Source of the DNA: Stutzerimonas stutzeri
GTDB lineage: Bacteria; Pseudomonadota; Gammaproteobacteria; Pseudomonadales; Pseudomonadaceae
Length of the DNA: 64,000 bases
NCBI RefSeq assembly: GCF_002890895.1
Contig: NZ_POUL01000008.1
Location: 121,272-185,271, forward strand
Reading direction: 5' to 3'
The notes below the pieces were generated by a model. It made no database searches. It was not told the origin of the DNA and worked only from the letters and a program-made list of their open reading frames with translations. Positions within the stretch are counted from its first letter, which is position 1, and each line of letters begins with the position of its first letter. This document shows positions 50,626 through 61,037 of this stretch, in pieces. The position numbers were made by a program, and so were the translations under genes.

Positions 50626-51458
50626 GTAAGGTGCCGACGGTTCTGGAAAAGATCATCAGGCGCAAGCGCGAGGAAGTCAGCGAGCGTCGAGGTCGGGTCG
50701 GTCTGGCTGAACTCGAAACAATGGCGGCCGCAGCGGACCCGGTTCGCGGTTTTGCCCGCCGGCTGCAGGAGCAGGCGCTTAACAAACAACCGGCTGTGAT
50801 TGCAGAAATCAAGAAAGCCTCACCAAGCAAAGGGGTGCTGCGGGAGGATTTTGTCCCGGCGGACATCGCCAAAAGCTATGAGGCAGGTGGCGCCACCTGC
50901 CTCTCGGTATTGACCGACATCGACTTCTTTCAGGGGGCCGACGACTACCTGAAGCAAGCGCGCTCAGCCTGCAAACTACCGGTCATCCGCAAGGACTTCA
51001 TGGTTGACCCCTACCAGATCATCGAGTCCAGAGCCCTGGGCGCTGACTGCGTTCTGTTGATCGTCGCTGCGTTGGAGGATGGCCAGATGGCCGAGCTCGC
51101 CGATGTGGCAGAGTCTCAGAATCTCGATGTATTGGTAGAGGTCCATGATGGAGCAGAGCTGGAACGCGCGCTGCGCCTCGACACGCCTCTGCTCGGGATC
51201 AACAACCGTAACCTTCACACCTTTGAACTCAGTCTGGAAACGACGCTTGACTTGCTGCCGCGCATCCCACGCGACCGTCTGGCTGTGACCGAGAGCGGCA
51301 TACTTCATCGTGCCGACGTGGAGTTGATGGAAATCAACCAGGTGTATGCGTTTCTGGTGGGAGAAGCTTTCATGCGAGCAGAGCAGCCGGGGCTCGAACT
51401 GCAGCGATTGTTCTTTCCGGGACGTAACCGACCCCAATCAGCTGCCGATCCGGAGTGA
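50622..51458 (+). CDS. trpC: Indole-3-glycerol-phosphate synthase
   Basis: A 278-residue TIM barrel with [44 protein letters not shown] and [11 protein letters not shown]. It closes the indole ring of tryptophan. It is monofunctional (no trpF fusion), as in other pseudomonads, and is the last gene of trpGDC, followed by a strong terminator. Confidence 0.97.
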   Translation: MSKVPTVLEKIIRRKREEVSERRGRVGLAELETMAAAADPVRGFARRLQEQALNKQPAVIAEIKKASPSKGVLREDFVPADIAKSYEAGGATCLSVLTDIDFFQGADDYLKQARSACKLPVIRKDFMVDPYQIIESRALGADCVLLIVAALEDGQMAELADVAESQNLDVLVEVHDGAELERALRLDTPLLGINNRNLHTFELSLETTLDLLPRIPRDRLAVTESGILHRADVELMEINQVYAFLVGEAFMRAEQPGLELQRLFFPGRNRPQSAADPE

Positions 51459-51467
51459 TCGGCTGCA

Positions 51468-51503
51468 ATTGAAAAAGCCGGCAAGTTGCCGGCTTTTTCA
51501 ATC
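51468..51503. terminator. Bidirectional terminator between trpC and vfr
   Basis: ATTGAAAAAGCCGGCAA pairs with TTGCCGGCTTTTTCAAT; both strands end in a T-run, fitting two convergent genes. Confidence 0.85.
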
Positions 51504-51518
51504 GTGCTGAGCTGAGTT

Positions 51519-52163
51519 TCAGCGCGTACCAAACACCACCATGGTCTTTCCCTTCACGTGCACCAGCCCCTGTGATTCGAGGCTTTTTAGCACGCGGCCG
51601 ACCATTTCCCTCGAGCAGCCGACGATGCGGCCGATTTCCTGGCGTGTGATCTTGATCTGCATGCCGTCCGGGTGGGTCATTGCATCGGGTTGCTTGCACA
51701 GATCAAGCAATGTGCGGGCGACGCGGCCGGTTACATCGAGAAACGCCAGATCACCCACCTTGCGTGTTGTGTTGCGCAAGCGTTCGGCCATCTGGCTGCC
51801 GAGTGCATAAAGAATATCGGGGTCCTGCTGGGTCAGTTCACGGAACTTGGCATAGCTCAGTTCTGCTACTTCGCATTCAGTCTTGGCGCGAACCCATGCG
51901 CTGCGTTCCTTTTCGGATCCTTCCTTCTCGAACAGTCCCATCTCTCCGAAGAAATCCCCGGAATTCAGATAGGCAATGATCATCTCGCGACCATCGTCAT
52001 CCTCGATCAGGATAGTGACCGAACCTTTAACGATGAAGAAAAGCGTTTCGCTACGATCACCGGCATAGATGATGGTGCTTTTGGCGGTGTAGCGCCGACG
52101 ATGGCAATGCGCGAGTAGTTTGTCGATGTTCTTGATCTTGGGCGTGAGTGTAATAGCGACCAT
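51519..52163 (-). CDS. vfr: cAMP-dependent regulator Vfr (CRP family)
   Basis: A 214-residue CRP-like regulator with a cyclic-nucleotide domain ([15 protein letters not shown]...[18 protein letters not shown]) and a winged HTH ([27 protein letters not shown]). In pseudomonads Vfr controls motility, quorum sensing and virulence-type traits with cAMP. The length equals that of the P. aeruginosa protein. It is divergent from the OsmC-like gene. Confidence 0.96.
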   Translation of the reverse strand: MVAITLTPKIKNIDKLLAHCHRRRYTAKSTIIYAGDRSETLFFIVKGSVTILIEDDDGREMIIAYLNSGDFFGEMGLFEKEGSEKERSAWVRAKTECEVAELSYAKFRELTQQDPDILYALGSQMAERLRNTTRKVGDLAFLDVTGRVARTLLDLCKQPDAMTHPDGMQIKITRQEIGRIVGCSREMVGRVLKSLESQGLVHVKGKTMVVFGTR

Positions 52164-52380
52164 GCTGTAGTCCCGGAAGATGTGTCCAATTAGAAGGCAG
52201 TTCTTATTATGTATGACTAAGTTCTGTTATCAGGCACCGGGAGCTTAACAGACCGGTCTGGGTCGACAACAAAACTGCGACACGAATATCAACTTTCGGG
52301 CATTCATTCGTCGGGTTATCGCCACCGGCGTCTGCCGGTCGTCATGCTAAGCTTCGCTCCTTTTCAAACGGAGTCTATCG

Positions 52381-52803
52381 ATGAAAGCGCGCATTCAGTG
52401 GGCTGGCGAGGCAATGTTTCTTGGCGAGTCTGGCAGTGGTCACGTCGTGGTCATGGACGGCCCGCCTGAGAATGGTGGACGAAATCTAGGCGTCCGCCCT
52501 ATGGAGATGCTGTTGCTGGGGCTCGGCGGCTGCAGCAACTTCGATGTGGTAAGCATTCTGAAGAAGTCGCGTCAGGCGGTGGAAAGCTGCGAAGCCTTTC
52601 TTGAGGCAGAGCGTGCGGGTGAAGATCCGAAGGTGTTCACGAAGATTCATCTGCACTTCGTCGTCAAGGGCCGTGGGCTGAAGGAGGCTCAAGTCAAACG
52701 TGCCGTCGAACTGTCCGCTGAGAAATACTGTTCTGCCTCGATCATGCTCGGCCGTGCGGGTGTCGAGATCAGCCACGACTATGAAATCGTCGAGCTGAGC
52801 TGA
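52381..52803 (+). CDS. OsmC family peroxide-related protein
   Basis: A 140-residue OsmC/YhfA-type protein with [19 protein letters not shown] (C51) and [11 protein letters not shown] (C117), the two redox Cys of the family. Such proteins reduce organic peroxides or have related roles; the substrate is not known. It lies between vfr and the speD remnant, as in P. aeruginosa. Confidence 0.85.
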   Translation: MKARIQWAGEAMFLGESGSGHVVVMDGPPENGGRNLGVRPMEMLLLGLGGCSNFDVVSILKKSRQAVESCEAFLEAERAGEDPKVFTKIHLHFVVKGRGLKEAQVKRAVELSAEKYCSASIMLGRAGVEISHDYEIVELS

Positions 52804-53063
52804 ACACTATTCTGGCGCACTTGGACAAGAGTCACGTCACGGTGCATACCGATCCAGAAATCCATCCGGTCGAAGGTATCGCAACCCATCGCGTGGATAT
52901 CGACGTTTCTACTTGCGTCGTTAATTCAGCGCTTGAGGCTCGCAACTATATGAATCCCCAGTTCGACACGGATATCGTCACTGTCGATTATCGAGTTCGT
53001 GGCGTTACTCGTGTGCACCATGAAATGCTGGAAGTTCTCTATGCCCGCAATATCCCGAACTAG
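52803..53063 (+). pseudogene. speD: Remnant of S-adenosylmethionine decarboxylase
   Basis: Only about 87 codons remain of a protein normally near 264 residues. The frame begins without its N-terminal third, keeps the self-cleavage region ([16 protein letters not shown], normally processed at Lys-Ser) and VDIDVSTC..., continues through [14 protein letters not shown] and then jumps to [15 protein letters not shown], the extreme C-terminus. About 80 residues are missing internally. The start of the remnant overlaps the OsmC stop. The classical start of spermidine synthesis is therefore lost at this locus. The gene position between osmC and coq7 is as in P. aeruginosa. Confidence 0.85.
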
Positions 53064-53082
53064 GGTGACGGCGGTAGAAACC

Positions 53083-53109
53083 AGAAGGGCGCCTCTCAGG
53101 CGCCCTTCT
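53083..53109. terminator. Terminator between speD remnant and coq7
   Basis: AGAAGGGCGCC-tctca-GGCGCCCTTCT, symmetric, between convergent genes; T-rich ends on both strands. Confidence 0.75.
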
Positions 53110-53121
53110 TCGTTATAACGG

Positions 53122-53769
53122 TCATATCCGGTAGGTGGTCTTGGTCATCACTTTGGCCATCAGGCTCATGCCGAACTTCACCGGCGCCGGAAAGCGCAAG
53201 CCGCCTGCCTCTAGGGCAGCGGTTGAATGTTGCGCTTCATCCGTGCGCATCTGTTCGAGAATAGCCCGGGACTTCTCATCCTCTTGTGGAATTTGCTCGA
53301 GATGCTCATCCAGATGCTTGCAGACCTGATCTTCCGTGGCGGCGACGAAACCCAGGCTGATGCGATCGCTGATCAAGCCCGCCGCCGCACCGATGCCGAA
53401 CGACAATCCGTAGAAAAGCGGATTGAGAACACTGGTGTGGCTGCCCAACTGGTGTATGCGCTGTTCGCACCAGGCCAGATGATCAATCTCTTCGTCTGCG
53501 GCGCGCTCCATCGCCTCACGGACCATGGGCAGTCGAGCGGTCAGCGCCTGTCCCTGGTATAGCGCCTGCGCACAGACCTCACCAGTGTGATTGATGCGCA
53601 TCAGTCCGGCCACGTGTCGCGCTTCGCTTTCGCTCAGCTCGGCCTCGTTCTTCAGCACGGCGGGCGTTGGTCGCTGAGGTTGGCCGCTGAACGGTAGCAG
53701 CGTCCTTAACGCGGCATCGGCCTGCAACAGCAGGCGGTCGGCAGGAGAGTATTGGCGTTGGTTGGGCAT
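53122..53769 (-). CDS. coq7: 3-demethoxyubiquinol 3-hydroxylase
   Basis: A 215-residue di-iron hydroxylase. The iron-binding motifs are visible as [21 protein letters not shown] and [14 protein letters not shown]. It performs a late hydroxylation in ubiquinone synthesis. Start ATG 53769 has GGAGGCG just upstream. Confidence 0.94.
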   Translation of the reverse strand: MPNQRQYSPADRLLLQADAALRTLLPFSGQPQRPTPAVLKNEAELSESEARHVAGLMRINHTGEVCAQALYQGQALTARLPMVREAMERAADEEIDHLAWCEQRIHQLGSHTSVLNPLFYGLSFGIGAAAGLISDRISLGFVAATEDQVCKHLDEHLEQIPQEDEKSRAILEQMRTDEAQHSTAALEAGGLRFPAPVKFGMSLMAKVMTKTTYRI

Positions 53770-53833
53770 GTCGCCTCCAGGTGGTTCGGAGCAGGCGTGA
53801 GCAGTCGGTACTGCAGTTGGGGTAGCAGATGTT

Positions 53834-54175
53834 TCAACCAGGTGGCCAATGCATCTGGCGCTGACCGAGCACATGCATATGGATGTGATGTACCGTCTGA
53901 CCTCCAAGGTCGTTGCAGTTCATGACAACCCGAAAGCCTTCCTGACAGCCCTGCTCTTCGGCCAGACGCTGCGCGGTAAAAAGGATATGGCCTGCGAGAA
54001 GCTTGTCGTCATCCTCACTGAGGTCATGCAGGGTTGCGATGTGTTTCTTTGGAATTACCAGGAAATGCGCAGGCGCCTGGGGCGCGATGTCATTGAAGGC
54101 GATAACCTGTTCGTCTTCATAGATCTTCTGCGCGGGGAGGGTCCCGGCGACGATCTTGCAAAATAGACAATCCAC
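53834..54175 (-). CDS. HIT family nucleotide hydrolase
   Basis: A 113-residue histidine-triad protein beginning [21 protein letters not shown], with the catalytic HHIHMHV near the C-terminus. HinT-type enzymes cleave nucleoside phosphoramidates. The start is GTG 54175, with GGAG 7 nt upstream. Confidence 0.92.
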   Translation of the reverse strand: MDCLFCKIVAGTLPAQKIYEDEQVIAFNDIAPQAPAHFLVIPKKHIATLHDLSEDDDKLLAGHILFTAQRLAEEQGCQEGFRVVMNCNDLGGQTVHHIHMHVLGQRQMHWPPG

Positions 54176-54253
54176 GGCGTTTCTCCAGAACTGAAACAAA
54201 AAGCAGTGTAACAGGCGATTTTCGGACTGGTTAGCTGGCATGGAGCATACCGA

Positions 54254-55729
54254 ATGAAGAATGATATTCACGACCTGGCACTGGTACTCGAGTCAAGGTT
54301 GCGCTTGGTGCTGATCGAGTCATGGGACGAGCGTCGAGTGCTCGAGACGCTGAGTGGATTAGCTGTGAACCGGGGGATGACCCTTCATGTGTGGTCTGTA
54401 ACGGAAGGTCTCCGGCATCTTGCGTTCGGCGGCGAGGCGCTGGACGCTGGCGAAAGCCGCTCGGCTGAGGTCGCATTGAGGCGAGTCAAACACGATCCGC
54501 TGGGAGGGCTGTACGTCTTCTGCGACTTGCACCCGTTTCTCGACGAGCCGCGTCTGGTGCGCTTGTTGAAGGAAATCGCAATGGGCGAAAGCGCCACCGC
54601 ACCCACGCTGGTGCTGGTTTCGCATGCCCTCAAGTTGCCCCCTGAGGTCCAGCGTCATGCGGCTCGCTTCAGTCTCACCCTGCCCTCCGAAGAAGAGCTG
54701 TTGAGTATTGTGCGTCATGAGGCGACTGTCTGGAGCGAGCGTAATCGAGGCGCCCGGGTGCGGACCGACAATCGCACCCTGCAGCAGGTCGTGAAGAACC
54801 TGCGTGGACTCAGCCATGCAGAAGCGCGCAGCTTGGCGCACAGCCTGATCTGCGATGATGGCGCGATCACACAGGAAGATCTTCCAGAGCTCAACCGTAA
54901 GAAGTTCGAACTACTGGACATGCAAGGCGTGCTGGGTTTCGAGTACGAGACGGAGCATTTTGCCGAGGTTGGCGGGCTTCAGAATTTCAAGCGCTGGCTG
55001 GGGCAGCGTCAGGCTGCCTTTGTTGCCGGCAGCCACTCGGACATGCCGCGCGGGGTGATGCTCGTTGGCGTGCAGGGCGGCGGAAAAAGTATGGCGGCCA
55101 AGGCGGTCGCGGGGTTCTGGGGTTTGCCGCTGCTGCGCCTGGATTTTGCGTGCTTGTACAACAAGTTCTTTGGTGAAACCGAGCGCAATCTGCGCGAGGC
55201 GCTAAAACTGGCCGAACAGATGGCGCCTTGCGTCCTATGGATGGACGAGTTGGAAAAGGGGCTCGCTACGGGAGAAATGGATGGCGGCGTCAGTCAGCGC
55301 GTCCTGGGTACCTTGCTTATCTGGATGGCTGAGCGTGAAGCGCCGGTGTTCATGGTTGCGACCGCCAACGCAGTGGATCGGCTTCCTCCAGAGCTGTTAC
55401 GTAAAGGGCGCTTTGACGAATTGTTCTTTGTCGACTTGCCCGATGCATCCACGCGGGCGGAAATTTTCGGAATTCATCTGGCTCGGCGTGAGCTGAAAGC
55501 CGAACAGTTCGATCTAGAAGCACTTGCGGTCGCTTGCGATGGTTTCTCAGGTGCCGAGATTGAACAGGTAGTTGTTTCAGCCGTCTACGCTGGTCAGGCC
55601 CGGTCCGTTGAACCAAACCAAGACATGCTCATGGATTGTATCCGCGCGACCGCACCGCTTTCGGTGGTAATGGCCGAAAAGCTGGATGAGCTTCGTGGTT
55701 GGGCTTCGGGACGAACGGTATTGGCCTGA
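54254..55729 (+). CDS. AAA+ ATPase (Ycf46-like)
   Basis: A 491-residue protein with an N-terminal regulatory half and a C-terminal AAA+ domain. Walker A is at 272-279 (GVQGGGKS), Walker B at 326-332 (CVLWMDELEK), and the arginine-finger region is near LLRKGRFDELFFVDLP. It resembles Ycf46/FtsH-like ATPases without a protease part. The role is unknown. The gene is divergent from HIT and convergent with the DUF805 gene. Confidence 0.85.
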   Translation: MKNDIHDLALVLESRLRLVLIESWDERRVLETLSGLAVNRGMTLHVWSVTEGLRHLAFGGEALDAGESRSAEVALRRVKHDPLGGLYVFCDLHPFLDEPRLVRLLKEIAMGESATAPTLVLVSHALKLPPEVQRHAARFSLTLPSEEELLSIVRHEATVWSERNRGARVRTDNRTLQQVVKNLRGLSHAEARSLAHSLICDDGAITQEDLPELNRKKFELLDMQGVLGFEYETEHFAEVGGLQNFKRWLGQRQAAFVAGSHSDMPRGVMLVGVQGGGKSMAAKAVAGFWGLPLLRLDFACLYNKFFGETERNLREALKLAEQMAPCVLWMDELEKGLATGEMDGGVSQRVLGTLLIWMAEREAPVFMVATANAVDRLPPELLRKGRFDELFFVDLPDASTRAEIFGIHLARRELKAEQFDLEALAVACDGFSGAEIEQVVVSAVYAGQARSVEPNQDMLMDCIRATAPLSVVMAEKLDELRGWASGRTVLA

Positions 55730-55755
55730 CTGGCTCGCCGAATCACCCGAGAGCG

Positions 55756-56679
55756 CTACTGATAAGTTGGCAGGATGATGGCGGTCAGGATGCCAATGAT
55801 AGGTACAAGCAGCCATAGCGCCGCTAGAAGCTTTACGGCGCTGCTGTTCGGCGGCTGCGGCGGCCCGAAGCGGTTCACCCCAGTGTTGCCTGGCATCAGC
55901 AGTACCACCAGGGGAAAGAACGTGCCGACGACCGGAATCAGATAGAGCAGCATGAGCCAGCCGGACCAGCCTAGATCATGCAACCGTTGCACGCCGATCT
56001 GGACGCTCACGAGTAGAAAACCGATGCCGAGCACGCCGGTGACAATCATGCCGAGGACTGCTGAGGCAGCGAACGTCGTGCTGGCAATCAACATTAGGCC
56101 GAGCGCCACAGCCATCAACGCCATGGACCAGGCTAGATAGCGCAGCCGGCCGATTCTGCCTTGTGTCGTGAAGACCTTTAGTTCGCTGTATTCCGCAGTT
56201 GGCTCGCCGACCTCGGCGCGCGGTGGTGCATAGGGATGGGCAATGCTCCGGCTCTGGAGCGACGTTTCGCCCAGCTGTACCTGGCGTGCCAGATATTTCT
56301 TGATAACGATGCCACAACTGCAGCACTCGATGGCGGTTGGCTGGGTATGGCCGCATTTGGGGCACGCCATCTGCTCGGCCCGAACGGGTGTCTCGCTCGG
56401 ATTTACGGTCGCGTAGTCAACGATGGCCAGCGCAACACCTTTCGTTGGTTCGGCTTCCTTGCGTGCCTGGACCCCAGCACGCTGAAGCGCTTGCAGGTAT
56501 CGGTCAGCTTCCGGTGCACTCAGTTCACGCTTGAGTGAGACCGAGCCATGACCGAACAGACGCTCGACTTTGCCAGCGTCGCATTTGAACAGTTGCGCCA
56601 GGTTGTTCTTGGCGGTGTCGAGTGATACGCCCGGTAGGAGCTCACCTTCGAAGACGATTCGGTATTGATCAGCGCTCAT
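55756..56679 (-). CDS. DUF805 membrane protein with N-terminal domain and zinc ribbon
   Basis: A 307-residue protein. The N-terminal part (1-85) resembles a small bacterial domain seen in front of membrane proteins (SADQYRIVFEGELLPGVSLDTAKNNLA). CPKCGHTQPTAIECCSCG is a zinc-ribbon-like segment near 105-122. The C-terminal half has about four membrane helices with the DUF805 features GRIGRLRYLAW and QRLHDLGWSGW. No function is known. Confidence 0.8.
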   Translation of the reverse strand: MSADQYRIVFEGELLPGVSLDTAKNNLAQLFKCDAGKVERLFGHGSVSLKRELSAPEADRYLQALQRAGVQARKEAEPTKGVALAIVDYATVNPSETPVRAEQMACPKCGHTQPTAIECCSCGIVIKKYLARQVQLGETSLQSRSIAHPYAPPRAEVGEPTAEYSELKVFTTQGRIGRLRYLAWSMALMAVALGLMLIASTTFAASAVLGMIVTGVLGIGFLLVSVQIGVQRLHDLGWSGWLMLLYLIPVVGTFFPLVVLLMPGNTGVNRFGPPQPPNSSAVKLLAALWLLVPIIGILTAIILPTYQ

Positions 56680-56785
56680 CCAGCGTCCCTGTTGCCGGTT
56701 TTCGCGCAAGCCTAATGCGCGGTAGGGCGGCCAACAAGTCTCGCCCTACAGAGTTGCTTGAGGCTTGTAGCAACTGCGAGGTGTG

Positions 56786-57760
56786 TCACGGTTGGCGCAG
56801 CCAGCGCTGGGACAGCTGCAACGCCTGATCGTGGGCGGCACGGTATTCTCGATCCAGCCGGGCAATCAATTCTTCGCTGCTCGGCAGGTCTCTTATTTCC
56901 CCTACGCCCTGGCCTGCCGACCAGACGGTTTTCCAAGCCTTCGCCTCATCGCTGACGGGCTTGAGTTTTTCGCCGTAGTTCATTTCGCCTTTGTTTTTCA
57001 GTCGATCCTCATCGTAGCCGGCTTGTTGCAGGCTTTGACGCAGGAAGCTGGCGGGCACACCTGATACCGCTGCGGTGTGAACGATGTCGGCCGCATGCGC
57101 CTGCAGCAGCATTTGCTTGTATTCATCCGAGGCGTGGCTTTCCCGCGTGGCAATGAAGCGCGTTCCCATGTAGGCAAGGTCCGCACCGAGTAGCTGCGCG
57201 GCAAGTATCTCGTGACCATGGTTGAGGCAGCCGGAGAGCAGCAGTGTCTTGTCGAAGAATTGGCGGATCTCGGCCACCAAGGCAAATGGACTCCAGGTAC
57301 CCGCGTGGCCGCCGGCCCCAGCAGCCACCGCTATCAATCCGTCAACTCCGGCTTCAGCCGCTTTCTCCGCATGTCGCCGTGTGGTGACATCGTGAAACAC
57401 CAGCCCACCATAGCTGTGCACGGCGTCCACCACCTCTTTAACGGCGCCAAGGCTGGTGATCACAATAGGCACCCGCTGCTCGACGCATATCGCGAGATCT
57501 GCCTGAAGTCGGGGGTTGCTGTGGTGCACAATCAGGTTGACTGCATACGGGGCGGGTTTGTCAGCCACTTTCAGATGCTGGTCTATCTCCTGCAGCCAGT
57601 CACGGAATCCGCTGCTTTCTCGCTGATTCAGTGCGGGAAAGCTGCCGACCACACCGCTGGTGCAGCATGCGGCTACCAGCGCGGGGTTCGATACCAAGAA
57701 CATGGGGGCTGCGACCAAAGGTAGACGAAGGCGCTCTTCGAGGATGGCTGGCAATGTCAT
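56786..57760 (-). CDS. Nitronate monooxygenase-like flavoprotein
   Basis: A 324-residue TIM-barrel FMN protein of the 2-nitropropane dioxygenase family: LVAAPMFLVSNP, FHDVTTRRHAEKAAEAGVDG, AAGAGGHAGTWSPFALV with the active-site His, and GADLAYMGTRFIAT. It probably oxidises toxic alkyl nitronates. It lies 21 bp downstream of hemJ on the same strand. Confidence 0.88.
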   Translation of the reverse strand: MTLPAILEERLRLPLVAAPMFLVSNPALVAACCTSGVVGSFPALNQRESSGFRDWLQEIDQHLKVADKPAPYAVNLIVHHSNPRLQADLAICVEQRVPIVITSLGAVKEVVDAVHSYGGLVFHDVTTRRHAEKAAEAGVDGLIAVAAGAGGHAGTWSPFALVAEIRQFFDKTLLLSGCLNHGHEILAAQLLGADLAYMGTRFIATRESHASDEYKQMLLQAHAADIVHTAAVSGVPASFLRQSLQQAGYDEDRLKNKGEMNYGEKLKPVSDEAKAWKTVWSAGQGVGEIRDLPSSEELIARLDREYRAAHDQALQLSQRWLRQP

Positions 57761-57781
57761 GGCAGTTTCCTTGAGTCAGTT

Positions 57782-58207
57782 TCAAAAGGGTTTGATCACA
57801 ACAAGAATGACGATAGCCAGGAGCAGCAGCACCGGAAACTCGTTGAACCAGCGGTAGAACACATGGCTGCGCGTATTTTCGTTACGGGCGAATCGCTTGA
57901 GCTGAGCGCCACACATATGGTGATAGCCAATCAGTAACACAACCAATGCGAGCTTGGCGTGTAACCAGCCCCCGCTGAAGAGCGCAGGGTTAAGCGCAAT
58001 CATGCCTATACCAAAGGCGAGCGTGGCGATCATTGAGGGGATCATGATGCCGCGATAGAGCTTGCGTTCCATGACCTGAAAGCGATCACGGCTGATCGCG
58101 TCCTCGCTCATGGCGTGATAAACGAACAATCTCGGCAGATAGAACAGCCCGGCGAACCAGCAGACGATTGCAACGATGTGCAGGGCTTTCAACCAGAGAT
58201 AGAGCAT
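57782..58207 (-). CDS. hemJ: Protoporphyrinogen oxidase HemJ
   Basis: A 141-residue membrane protein with four helices. LKALHIVAIVCWFAGLFYLPRLFVYH contains the conserved His and Arg, and LHAKLALVVLLIGYHH matches the HemJ family. It carries out oxidation of protoporphyrinogen IX in heme synthesis. Older annotations call it a conserved hypothetical or CopD-like protein. Confidence 0.87.
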   Translation of the reverse strand: MLYLWLKALHIVAIVCWFAGLFYLPRLFVYHAMSEDAISRDRFQVMERKLYRGIMIPSMIATLAFGIGMIALNPALFSGGWLHAKLALVVLLIGYHHMCGAQLKRFARNENTRSHVFYRWFNEFPVLLLLAIVILVVIKPF

Positions 58208-58340
58208 TCGGAAGTTCCTTGGGTTCAGAGTCGGTCCGATAGTAGTGGCTTGATGGCCCGCGCGTCATCTCGGTGGTTGGCCCTGAGCGCAGGCCCCTTT
58301 ATCATCGACGTTCTTATCGTTCCACTGCGAGAGGCAGCTC

Positions 58341-59375
58341 ATGGTCAAGGTCGGAATCGTTGGCGGCACAGGCTACACCGGAGTCGAGTTGCTGCGTCTG
58401 TTGGCCCAGCACCCCCAGGCGGAAGTAGCCGTGATCACCTCCCGCTCCGAAAACGGGGTCAAGGTGACGGATATGTATCCGAACCTCCGAGGTCACTATG
58501 ACCAGCTGGCTTTCAGTGTCCCGGATACCGCAACACTCGGCGCCTGTGATGTGGTTTTCTTCGCTACCCCCCATGGTGTCGCACATGCGCTGGCAGCTGA
58601 GTTGCTGGAGGCAGGCACTCGCGTCATCGACCTGTCCGCGGATTTCCGCCTGCAGGATGCGGATGAATGGGCCAAATGGTACGGCCAGCCACATGGAGCC
58701 CCAGCCCTGCTACCCGAAGCGGTTTACGGTTTACCCGAGGTAAACCGTGAGCGGATCAAGGGGGCGCGGTTGATTGCTGTTCCTGGTTGTTATCCAACCG
58801 CAACCCAGCTGGGTTATCTGCCCTTGCTGGAACAGGGGCTGGCCGATACAACCCGGCTCATCGCCGATTGCAAGTCGGGCGTGAGCGGCGCCGGGCGCGC
58901 GGCGAAGATTGGATCGTTGTTTACCGAAGCGGGCGAAAGCATGATGGCCTACGCGGTCAAAGGTCATCGTCATCTGCCAGAGATCAGCCAAGGGTTGCGG
59001 CGTGCAGCCGGCGGTAACGTCAGCTTGACCTTCGTCCCTCATCTAACGCCGATGATTCGCGGCATCCATGCCACCCTGTACGCGACGGTCCTCGACACCT
59101 CGGTGGATCTCCAGGCGCTTTATGAAACTCGTTACGCGAGCGAACCTTTCGTCGACGTGATGCCTGCCGGCAGCCATCCGGAGACCCGCAGTGTGCGTGG
59201 TGCCAACGTATGCCGTATCGCAGTACACCGGCCGCAAGGCGGGGAACTGGTGGTCGTGCTGTCAGTCATCGATAACCTTGTAAAAGGCGCATCGGGCCAG
59301 GCGCTACAGAACATGAACATCGTCTTCGGTCTGGATGAAAGACTCGGCTTAAGCAACGCAGCTTTGCTGCCTTGA
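58341..59375 (+). CDS. argC: N-acetyl-gamma-glutamyl-phosphate reductase
   Basis: A 344-residue enzyme with the NADP-binding [28 protein letters not shown], the catalytic C150 in [13 protein letters not shown] and [12 protein letters not shown]. It catalyses the third step of arginine synthesis. The start ATG 58341 has GAGAGG upstream. It is divergent from hemJ. Confidence 0.96.
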   Translation: MVKVGIVGGTGYTGVELLRLLAQHPQAEVAVITSRSENGVKVTDMYPNLRGHYDQLAFSVPDTATLGACDVVFFATPHGVAHALAAELLEAGTRVIDLSADFRLQDADEWAKWYGQPHGAPALLPEAVYGLPEVNRERIKGARLIAVPGCYPTATQLGYLPLLEQGLADTTRLIADCKSGVSGAGRAAKIGSLFTEAGESMMAYAVKGHRHLPEISQGLRRAAGGNVSLTFVPHLTPMIRGIHATLYATVLDTSVDLQALYETRYASEPFVDVMPAGSHPETRSVRGANVCRIAVHRPQGGELVVVLSVIDNLVKGASGQALQNMNIVFGLDERLGLSNAALLP

Positions 59376-59432
59376 CCTAGCTGCCATGGATATCGGTTGG
59401 GATAGGGCAGTGTATTTCCCCGTCGGCGACGA

Positions 59433-59466
59433 ATAGTTGACCGATTTTCTAGGATAAGCCGATAAT
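59433..59466 (+). promoter_or_regulatory. erpA promoter overlapping an IscR type-1-like site
   Basis: TTGACC (59437-59442) and GATAAT (59461-59466), 18 bp apart, form a sigma-70 promoter. The -35 lies within ATAGTTGACC followed by GATTTTCTAGG (59433-59453), which resembles the E. coli IscR type 1 box. Repression of erpA by [2Fe-2S] IscR under iron-sulfur sufficiency is inferred. Confidence 0.6.
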
Positions 59467-59511
59467 GCCCCGTCCAAGCAGTAATGTGCGTTCACGCGCC
59501 AGGAGAACCAA

Positions 59512-59862
59512 ATGAGTGTCGAATCCTTCACGCCCACCGCGATCCAGTTCAGTCAGGGTGCCGCGAGCAAGGTGAAGAGTCTGGTCGATGAGGAGGGCAA
59601 CCCGCGGCTGAAGCTGCGGGTGTTCGTCACCGGCGGCGGCTGCTCTGGTTTTCAATATGGGTTCACCTTTGATGAGGAGCTCGCCGAAGACGACACCATC
59701 ATCGAGCGTGAGGGTGTGAGTCTGGTGGTGGACCCGATGAGCTACCAGTACCTGGCCGGTGCTGAAGTGGACTATCAGGAGGGTTTGGAAGGTTCACGCT
59801 TCATCATCAAGAACCCGAACGCTACGACAACGTGCGGCTGCGGTCAGTCGTTCTCGATTTAA
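59512..59862 (+). CDS. erpA: Iron-sulfur cluster insertion protein ErpA
   Basis: A 116-residue A-type carrier with three cluster-binding cysteines: C44 in [11 protein letters not shown] and C108, C110 in TTCGCGQSF. It delivers Fe-S clusters to target proteins. It has its own promoter with an IscR-like site and a terminator afterwards. Confidence 0.95.
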   Translation: MSVESFTPTAIQFSQGAASKVKSLVDEEGNPRLKLRVFVTGGGCSGFQYGFTFDEELAEDDTIIEREGVSLVVDPMSYQYLAGAEVDYQEGLEGSRFIIKNPNATTTCGCGQSFSI

Positions 59863-59879
59863 GGTTCGTTCTAGCAAGA

Positions 59880-59910
59880 GACACCGTGCCTTTGCACGGT
59901 GTTTTTGTTT
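59880..59910 (+). terminator. erpA terminator
   Basis: ACACCGTGC-cttt-GCACGGTGT followed by TTTTGTTT, a canonical Rho-independent terminator. Confidence 0.85.
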
Positions 59911-59945
59911 CCGGGTCAGGGCGGTACGGCAGTCGACGCCAACCG

Positions 59946-61037
<1,092 letters not shown>

